From: Paenibacillus pasadenensis DSM 19293
GTDB lineage: Bacteria > Bacillota > Bacilli > Paenibacillales > Paenibacillaceae
NCBI RefSeq assembly: GCF_000422485.1
Contig: NZ_AULW01000060.1
Span: forward strand, 1 to 48,785
Direction of reading: 5' to 3'
DNA length: 48,785 bases
Shown here in pieces: positions 41,988-48,785 of this stretch. The position numbers and the translations under genes are program-made. Under the pieces are notes generated by a model. That model had not been told where the DNA came from, searched no databases, and saw only the letters and a program-made list of their open reading frames with translations. The first letter of the stretch is position 1; the number at the start of each line of letters is the position of its first letter.

Positions 41988-42880
41988 AGATCGCCTATAA
42001 CGGAGCCGTGGTGAGCGCCGGAGATGCCCGCATCTCGGCATTCGACCACGGCTTTTTGTATGGCATGGGCCTGTTCGAGACGTTCCGCACCTACGGCGGC
42101 AGGCCGTATTTGCTGGAGCGGCATCTGCGGCGGCTCGCCGAAGGCTGCCGGGAGCTGCGCATCCGGTACGAGCCGGACGCGGAGCGGCTGGAGGCGCTGA
42201 TCCGCCGGACGGCGGAGGCGAACGGGCTGCCAGGCGACGCGTACGTGCGGCTGACCGTCTCCGCCGGAGACGGCGGCCTAGGCCTGCCGGCGGGAGATTA
42301 CGAGGAGCCGCAGGAGCTCGTCATGGTCAAGCCGCTGCCGGCGGCGGCTCCCGGCTTGTACGAGCGGGGCCGGGAGCTGCGCCTGCTGCGGACTCCGCGC
42401 AATACGCCGGAGCTCGCCACGCGGCTGAAGTCGCTTCATTATATGAATTGCATCGCCGCCAAGCGGGAGCTGGCGGATACGGATGCGGCTCCGGGAGCCG
42501 AGGGCCTGATGCTGACCGCGGACGGCCGGCTCGCGGAAGGAATCGTCAGCAATCTGTTTTTTGTCGCAGACGGCGAAGTCCGCACGCCATCGCTCGACAC
42601 GGGCATCCTGCCCGGCATCACGCGGGAGCGGGTGCTCGAGCTGGCGCAAGCCGCCGGTCATCCCGTCCGCGAGGGACGCTGGAGCTGGGAGGCGCTGCTG
42701 GAAGCCGACGAGGTGTGGACGACGAACTCGGTGCAGGAGCTCGTGCCGGTCACGACGCTGGCCGGATTGGACGGAGAGCCCGCACATCCGCGCGCCGGCC
42801 GCGCTGCCGGTCCGGTCGTCCGCGAGCTGCTGGCGCAGTATCGGGAGGACGCCGGCTCGCGGCCTTCTGCGGACACCTGA
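41984..42880 (+). CDS. pabC: Aminodeoxychorismate lyase
   Basis: PabC splits aminodeoxychorismate to p-aminobenzoate and pyruvate. It is a fold-type IV pyridoxal-phosphate enzyme; the likely Schiff-base lysine is K149 in RLKSLHYMN, and EGIVSNLFF and [10 protein letters not shown] are typical. The length is 298 residues. Branched-chain aminotransferases are similar, but the operon supports PabC. Its ATG overlaps the pabA stop (ATGA); the open frame continues upstream inside pabA without meaning. Confidence 0.93.
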   Translation: MKIAYNGAVVSAGDARISAFDHGFLYGMGLFETFRTYGGRPYLLERHLRRLAEGCRELRIRYEPDAERLEALIRRTAEANGLPGDAYVRLTVSAGDGGLGLPAGDYEEPQELVMVKPLPAAAPGLYERGRELRLLRTPRNTPELATRLKSLHYMNCIAAKRELADTDAAPGAEGLMLTADGRLAEGIVSNLFFVADGEVRTPSLDTGILPGITRERVLELAQAAGHPVREGRWSWEALLEADEVWTTNSVQELVPVTTLAGLDGEPAHPRAGRAAGPVVRELLAQYREDAGSRPSADT

Positions 42881-42925
42881 AAGAGCTGCAAATGAAGCCG
42901 CCGTCGGCGGCGAGGAGGCAAGCCT

Positions 42926-43792
42926 ATGTATAGAAGACAACCGGAGCATGCCGTTCCCGAACGGAGCTACGAATGGGCGGACGGGACGAAGCTTGCCGTC
43001 GGGAGGCGGACGCTCGTCATGGGCATCCTCAACGCGACGCCGGATTCGTTCTCGGACGGCGGCCGGCATCACGAGGGAGACGCGGCGCTGGAGCATGCCC
43101 GGCTCATGGCGGAGCAGGGCGCGGACCTGATCGACGTAGGCGGCGAGTCGACGCGGCCGGGCTTCACGCCGGTGCCGCTCGAGGAGGAGATCCGCCGCGT
43201 CGTGCCGCTCATCCGGCGCCTGCGGACGGAGCTGCCGGAGCTGCCCCTCTCGATCGATACGTACAAGCCGGCGACGGCGCGCGCCGCGCTCGAGGCCGGC
43301 GCCCATATCATCAACGACATCTGGGGGCTGCGCGACGATCCCGAAATGGCGCGGGTGGCGGCCGAGTTCGGCTGTCCGGTCATCCTCAGCCACAACCGCG
43401 CGGCGCGCGACTACCGCGACCTGGTGCCGGACGTCATCGCCGATCTGCAGCGCAGCGTGGAGATCGCGCTGGCCGCAGGCGTGCGGGAGCGGGACATCTG
43501 GCTCGATCCGGGCATCGGCTTCGCCAAGACGCATGAAGACAACCTCGAGCTTATGGGCCGGCTGTCGGAGCTGTCGGAGCTCGGCTATCCGGTGCTGCTC
43601 GGCACGTCGCGCAAGCGGTTCATCCGCGATACGCTCGGCCTGCCTGTGGACGAGCTTGCCGAAGGCACGGCGGCGACGGTCGCGCTCGGCATCGCCCAAG
43701 GCTGCCAGATCGTGCGCGTGCATGATGTCGGCGCGATCAAGCGCACGGCCGCAATGATGGACGCCATGGTCTACGAAAGGATGGGACGGTAA
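42926..43792 (+). CDS. folP: Dihydropteroate synthase
   Basis: FolP joins p-aminobenzoate to hydroxymethyl-dihydropterin diphosphate and is the target of sulfonamides. The loop MGILNATPDSFSDGG (32-46), DVGGESTRPG, NDIWG and GTSRKRFI are all typical of this TIM barrel. It has 288 residues and an AGGAGGC ribosome binding site. It follows pabC, as in the Bacillus folate operon (where it is called sul). Confidence 0.96.
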   Translation: MYRRQPEHAVPERSYEWADGTKLAVGRRTLVMGILNATPDSFSDGGRHHEGDAALEHARLMAEQGADLIDVGGESTRPGFTPVPLEEEIRRVVPLIRRLRTELPELPLSIDTYKPATARAALEAGAHIINDIWGLRDDPEMARVAAEFGCPVILSHNRAARDYRDLVPDVIADLQRSVEIALAAGVRERDIWLDPGIGFAKTHEDNLELMGRLSELSELGYPVLLGTSRKRFIRDTLGLPVDELAEGTAATVALGIAQGCQIVRVHDVGAIKRTAAMMDAMVYERMGR

Positions 43793-43796
43793 TCGA

Positions 43797-44183
43797 ATGG
43801 ATACAATGACACTTACTGGCATGCGCTTCTACGGCTATCACGGCGTTTTCCCGGAGGAGAACAAGCTCGGCCAGCAGTTCCGCGTCGATCTCAGCCTCAA
43901 GCTGGACCTGGAAATGGCCGCCCGCACCGACGAGCTGGAGCACTCCATCAACTACGCCGAGCTGCATGCGCGGACCAAGCAGATCGTGGAAGGGCCGCCG
44001 TTCAAGCTGATCGAGGCGCTGGCCGGGCGTATTGCAACGGTGCTGCTGGACACTTATACTGGCATTAACGAATTGACCGTTCGCGTCACCAAGCCTAATC
44101 CTCCGTTCGAGATCTTCTTCGACGGAGTCGTCGTCGAACTGGTCCGAAAGCGGGATGAGCATGGACAAATCGTTCCCGCCTAG
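43797..44183 (+). CDS. folB: Dihydroneopterin aldolase
   Basis: FolB cleaves dihydroneopterin to hydroxymethyl-dihydropterin and glycolaldehyde. The 128-residue protein has FYGYHGVFPEENKLGQQF at the N terminus, SINYAELH, and FKLIEALAGRIA with the conserved glutamate near the active site. It starts 4 bases after folP and overlaps folK by 29 bases. Confidence 0.95.
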   Translation: MDTMTLTGMRFYGYHGVFPEENKLGQQFRVDLSLKLDLEMAARTDELEHSINYAELHARTKQIVEGPPFKLIEALAGRIATVLLDTYTGINELTVRVTKPNPPFEIFFDGVVVELVRKRDEHGQIVPA

Positions 44184-44739
44184 CGGGCCGGCCGCCGAAG
44201 CTCCGCGCGCAGCGGCTTGCTCCGCCTACATCGCGCTCGGCTCCAATCTCGGAGACCGCAGCGGGATGCTGGCGCGCGCGCTGCAGCTGCTCGACGCCTC
44301 GGACGGCATTTCCGTCGCCGACGTTTCCTGCGCCTACGAGACCGACCCGGTCGGATATGCCGATCAGCCGGCGTTTCTCAACATGGCGGCCCGCCTGTCG
44401 ACGACGCTCGATCCGCTGGCGCTGCTGCGGCGGATGCTGGAGCTGGAGCTGGCGCTCGGACGGGTGCGGGAGTTCCGCAACGGCCCGCGCGTCATCGACC
44501 TCGACCTGCTGCTGCACGCCGATGCCCGCATCGATACGCCGGAGCTCGAGCTGCCCCATCCGCGGATGCTGGAGCGGGCGTTCGTGATGACGCCGCTGGC
44601 GGACGTGCTGGAGAAGGATCATCCCCTTCTGGAACGGGCCGAGGCGATGGCCGAGGCGGCATTACGGGAAGGAAAGGAAGGCATTGCCCGATGGAACACG
44701 ATCAACTGGCGCAGCGGGTCCGCGCCTTCCGGAAGCTGA
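44155..44739 (+). CDS. folK: Hydroxymethyl-dihydropterin pyrophosphokinase
   Basis: FolK transfers diphosphate from ATP to hydroxymethyl-dihydropterin. The family motifs YIALGSNLGDR, TDPVGYADQPAFLN and GPRVIDLDLLL (metal-binding aspartates) are clear. The length of 194 residues is typical, with about 20 poorly conserved residues at each end. The ATG lies within folB; a later start near the conserved core cannot be excluded. The yazB gene begins inside its 3' end. Confidence 0.94.
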   Translation: MSMDKSFPPSGPAAEAPRAAACSAYIALGSNLGDRSGMLARALQLLDASDGISVADVSCAYETDPVGYADQPAFLNMAARLSTTLDPLALLRRMLELELALGRVREFRNGPRVIDLDLLLHADARIDTPELELPHPRMLERAFVMTPLADVLEKDHPLLERAEAMAEAALREGKEGIARWNTINWRSGSAPSGS

Positions 44740-44912
44740 AAGGCTACACGCAGCAGGAGCTCGCCGACAAGCTGGACGTCTCGGTCGCCGTGCTCGGCTC
44801 GCTCGAGCGCGGCACGCGCAGGCCGGAGCCGAAGCTGCTGGCGCGCATCGCCGACACGCTCGGCATCGATTATGAAGAGTTGACGGCCGCGGCCAGCGGC
44901 GGTCTGCGATAG
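44691..44912 (+). CDS. yazB: Small XRE-family DNA-binding protein (YazB-like)
   Basis: This 73-residue protein is essentially one helix-turn-helix domain: [20 protein letters not shown], then [15 protein letters not shown]. It overlaps the last 49 bases of folK in another frame, with AAGGAAGG upstream of its ATG. The same small gene occurs between folK and dusB in Bacillus subtilis, where its role is unknown. Its position suggests it might regulate the folate or dusB genes; this is inference. Confidence 0.9.
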   Translation: MEHDQLAQRVRAFRKLKGYTQQELADKLDVSVAVLGSLERGTRRPEPKLLARIADTLGIDYEELTAAASGGLR

Positions 44913-44928
44913 AAAAGAGGTAGGCAAC

Positions 44929-45924
44929 ATGCTTAAGATAGGCGATATCCAAATGAAGAACAATGTCGTGCTCGCGCCGATGGCCGGCGTCTGCAATCCG
45001 GCGTTCCGCCTGATCGCCAAGGAGTTCGGAACCGGGCTCGTCTGCGCGGAGATGGTGAGCGACAAGGCGATCGTGCACGGCAACAAGCGCACGCGCGAGA
45101 TGCTGTTCGTGGATGAGCGCGAAAAGCCGCTCAGCCTGCAGATTTTCGGAGGCGACCGCGACTCGCTCGTGCAAGCGGCCAAAGTCGTCGACAAGGAGAC
45201 CAACGCCGACATCATCGACATCAACATGGGCTGCCCGGTCCCTAAAGTGACCAAATGCGACGCCGGCGCGCGCTGGCTGCTCGATCCGAACAAGATCTAC
45301 GACATGGTCAGCGCCGTCGTCGACGCCGTCCAGAAGCCGGTCACGGTCAAGATGCGCATCGGCTGGGACAGCGAGCATATCTTCGTCGTGGACAACGCGC
45401 TCGCAGTCGAGCGTGCAGGCGGCAAGGCGGTCAGCGTCCACGGCCGGACGCGCGAGCAGCTCTACACCGGACATGCGGACTGGAGCTATATCCGCCAGGT
45501 CAAGGAAGCGGTCGGCATCCCGGTCATCGGCAACGGCGACGTGAACTCGCCGGAGGATGCCAAGCGCATGATCGCCGAGACCGGCTGCGACGGCGTCATG
45601 ATCGGACGCGCGGCGCTCGGCAACCCGTGGATGCTGTATCGTACGATCCATTACCTCACGCATGACGAGCTGCTTCCAGAGCCCAACGCCCAGGAGAAGA
45701 TGGAGATCGCCATTCTTCATATGGACAGGCTCATTGCGCTCAAGGGCGAAGCGGTCGCCGTCCGCGAGATGCGCAAGCATCTGGCCTGGTACCTCAAGGG
45801 TCTCAAGGGCGCGGCCCGCATCAAGGACCACATCATGGAAGAAACGAGCCGGGACGTCATGGTCCGGATTCTCGAGAGCTATATCGAATCTCTCCGTCAG
45901 GAAGAAGCGTCGGCGGCGGTCTAG
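44929..45924 (+). CDS. dusB: tRNA-dihydrouridine synthase
   Basis: Dus enzymes reduce uridines of tRNA to dihydrouridine using FMN. The TIM-barrel motifs [34 protein letters not shown] (with the catalytic cysteine), [16 protein letters not shown] and [12 protein letters not shown] are present. It has 331 residues. The AGAGGTAGG ribosome binding site follows yazB closely, making this the last gene of the folate operon. Confidence 0.95.
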   Translation: MLKIGDIQMKNNVVLAPMAGVCNPAFRLIAKEFGTGLVCAEMVSDKAIVHGNKRTREMLFVDEREKPLSLQIFGGDRDSLVQAAKVVDKETNADIIDINMGCPVPKVTKCDAGARWLLDPNKIYDMVSAVVDAVQKPVTVKMRIGWDSEHIFVVDNALAVERAGGKAVSVHGRTREQLYTGHADWSYIRQVKEAVGIPVIGNGDVNSPEDAKRMIAETGCDGVMIGRAALGNPWMLYRTIHYLTHDELLPEPNAQEKMEIAILHMDRLIALKGEAVAVREMRKHLAWYLKGLKGAARIKDHIMEETSRDVMVRILESYIESLRQEEASAAV

Positions 45925-46040
45925 CGCCGCCGCTTCGGACTCGGAGTCCGTTCCGGCATCCGCCAGTCCTCCGAGCTTCAGAGGCGCCACGGGTGCTTTT
46001 TGCTTGGACAGGCGCAGGGCAAGGACGCCATGCGCTCGCA

Positions 46041-46069
46041 TTGACACGCCGGGAGCAATTGCATATAAT
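46041..46069 (+). promoter_or_regulatory. Perfect consensus sigma-A promoter of greA
   Basis: TTGACA (46041-46046) and TATAAT (46064-46069) match the consensus completely with a 17-base spacer. The sequence TTGCAATATAAT directly downstream repeats the -10 region. The leader before greA is about 125 bases. A weak hairpin with a T-run near 45985-46003 may end the folate operon just upstream. Confidence 0.88.
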
Positions 46070-46202
46070 CTTGCAATATAATCCTGCACCGACTGTTCTT
46101 GGGGCCGTCCGGCGCGCGTTTGCGGCCCGGCTACCTCTTTCATGATCTGCGTGATCCATCAGCAGGGTGCCAAGCAAATACGCCACGACAGGAGAATCGG
46201 CA

Positions 46203-46679
46203 ATGAGCGACAAAGAAGTGATTCTGACTCAGGACGGACTCAAGAGGCTTGAAGAGGAACTGGAGAATCTCAAATCGGTCAAACGCCGTGAAGTGGCCGA
46301 GCGGATCAAAGTCGCGATTGGATATGGCGATATCAGCGAGAACTCCGAGTATGAAGATGCCAAAAACGAGCAAGCTTTCATTGAAGGCCGCATTATTACG
46401 CTGGAAAAGATGCTTCGCAACGCGCGCATCATCAACAATGAGGATATCGGCGTCGACACGGTGAGCGTCGGCTCGATCGTGACGGTCGAGGACCTGGAGC
46501 TCGGCGACACGATGGAGTACACGATCGTCGGCACGGCCGAGTCCGATCCGCTTCAGAACAAGATCTCCAACGAGAGCCCGCTCGGCAGGGCGATTCTCGG
46601 CAAGAAGAAGGGTACGACCGTGGAAGTAAGCGTTCCTGCTGGCGCCATTCAGTACCGTATCGTAGACATCAAGAAATAA
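46203..46679 (+). CDS. greA: Transcription elongation factor GreA
   Basis: GreA rescues arrested RNA polymerase by stimulating transcript cleavage. The 158-residue protein has the N-terminal coiled coil (about 8-75) with the acidic tip [16 protein letters not shown] and a C-terminal FKBP-like domain. The ATG at 46203 follows AGGAGA; the frame is open 12 codons upstream but the family begins here. In this window it sits between dusB and lysS, where Bacillus subtilis has no gre gene. Confidence 0.95.
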   Translation: MSDKEVILTQDGLKRLEEELENLKSVKRREVAERIKVAIGYGDISENSEYEDAKNEQAFIEGRIITLEKMLRNARIINNEDIGVDTVSVGSIVTVEDLELGDTMEYTIVGTAESDPLQNKISNESPLGRAILGKKKGTTVEVSVPAGAIQYRIVDIKK

Positions 46680-46708
46680 GCGGCTCCTACAACCGATCGG
46701 CAAGCACA

Positions 46709-46736
46709 AGCTTCCTAAATGTTAGGGAGCTTTTTT
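46709..46736 (+). terminator. Terminator after greA
   Basis: Arms AGCTTCCTAA (46709-46718) and TTAGGGAGCT (46722-46731) pair with one T-G pair and are followed by six T residues. It lies only 29 bases before lysS, so lysS may rely on read-through or on a promoter not recognised here. Confidence 0.82.
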
Positions 46737-46764
46737 ATGGATAAGGGCAACGACAAGGAGATGA

Positions 46765-48282
<1,518 letters not shown>

Positions 48283-48289
48283 AGAAACG

Positions 48290-48320
48290 GGCGTGCCGCC
48301 TGATGCGGCGCGCCTTTTTC
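48290..48320 (+). terminator. Terminator after lysS
   Basis: Arms GGCGTGCCGC (48290-48299) and GCGGCGCGCC (48305-48314) pair with one mismatch-like T-G pair around CTGAT and are followed by TTTTTC. Confidence 0.85.
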
Positions 48321-48347
48321 GTTCTTAAAAAGAATTTCAAAAAACAC

Positions 48348-48377
48348 TTGCATCTCTATGGGCGGGCGTGATATATT
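48348..48377 (+). promoter_or_regulatory. rRNA operon promoter
   Basis: TTGCAT (48348-48353) and TATATT (48372-48377) are 18 bases apart; TATTAT two bases later is an alternative -10. An A-rich run lies directly upstream of the -35 box and may act as an UP element. Confidence 0.65.
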
Positions 48378-48428
48378 ATCTAAGTCGCCGCTGAGAGGCA
48401 CGACGAACTAAAGCAATAAAGCATGATT

Positions 48429-48443
48429 TGTTCTTTGAAAACT
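48429..48443 (+). promoter_or_regulatory. boxA-like antitermination element in the rRNA leader
   Basis: TGTTCTTTGAAAACT resembles the boxA sequence of rRNA leaders (TGCTCTTTGA core), to which Nus factors bind so that transcription of rRNA is not terminated early. It lies between the promoter and the 16S gene. Confidence 0.65.
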
Positions 48444-48525
48444 GAACAACGAGTGAAGCAAGTCAACGTTCGAAGCTTTTCTCATCCTTGGATGCGAAAA
48501 CTTCATAATGAGTCATCGAACTACC

Positions 48526-48785
48526 TTTATGGAGAGTTTGATCCTGGCTCAGGACGAACGCTGGCGGCGTGCCTAATACATGCAAGTCGAGCGGACCTCA
48601 TCCTTCGGGACAAGGTTAGCGGCGGACGGGGGAGTAACACGTAGGCAACCTGCCCTCGAGACTGGGATAACCTCCGGAAACGGATGCTAATACCAGATAC
48701 GCGGTCTTCCCACCTGGGGAGATCGGGAAAGACGGAGCAATCTGTTACTCGGGGATGGGCCTGCGGCGCATTAGCTAGTTGGTGA
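48526..48785 (+). rRNA. rrs: 16S ribosomal RNA, 5' part, cut by the window edge
   Basis: The segment starts TTTATGGAGAGTTTGATC and continues with CTGGCTCAGGACGAACG and GCCTAATACATGCAAGTCG, which are universal 16S sequences. GTAGGCAACCTGCCCT is typical of Paenibacillaceae. The first variable region is short. At 48631 a G stands where nearly all bacteria have T (GGGTGAGTAA reads GGGGGAGTAA). Only the first 260 bases are in the window. Confidence 0.97.

Overview
The window looks like chromosomal DNA of a GC-rich, endospore-forming member of the Bacillota, most likely the Paenibacillaceae. The reasons are the spoIIE sporulation gene, the Bacillus-type gene order, the S-layer-homology surface protein, and the Paenibacillus-like start of a 16S rRNA gene at the right end. 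Nearly all genes lie on the plus strand. The exceptions are an IS256-type transposase fragment at the left edge and one AT-rich MazF-like gene near 17 kb.

Left part (1-5.2 kb): the end of an IS256-family element abuts an array of about 50-bp hairpin repeats. A short type IV pilus cluster follows: major pilin, prepilin peptidase, a PilM-PilN fusion and PilO. A strong terminator closes it, and a stand-alone PemK/MazF-fold gene follows. Between that gene and spoIIE sits a consensus sigma-A promoter followed about 100 bp later by a strong terminator and no gene, which is a candidate small RNA.

Middle part (5.8-20.7 kb): spoIIE has a promoter with the 21-bp spacing typical of Spo0A-activated promoters. 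In Bacillus subtilis spoIIE is followed directly by the yabS-yabT-tilS-hprT-ftsH genes. Here about 12 kb of accessory DNA separates spoIIE from yabS. It holds a 66-bp tandem repeat, a coiled-coil protein, a regular array of stem-loops, a very large surface nuclease/5'-nucleotidase that appears broken at its 5' end, an AT-rich MazF-like gene, a YtrA-type GntR regulator with its ABC transporter, and an Old Yellow Enzyme.

Right part (20.7-48.8 kb): this is the conserved core, yabS-yabT-tilS-hprT-ftsH, then coaX-hslO-ppiC-cysK, the folate operon pabB-pabA-pabC-folP-folB-folK-yazB-dusB, greA, lysS and an rRNA operon. Two blocks are placed between ftsH and coaX. One is a BMP-family nucleoside ABC transporter operon, with a terminator after the binding-protein gene. 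The other is the de novo NAD operon nadA-nadB-nadC, which runs directly into coaX.

No CRISPR array, prophage, tRNA gene or complete mobile element was seen. The most unusual items are the hairpin arrays, the small-RNA candidate, the PilM-PilN fusion, the interrupted LTD/nuclease/nucleotidase/SLH gene and the cluster of palindromes upstream of it. Promoters, operators and protein functions were assigned by reading the sequence without database searches.
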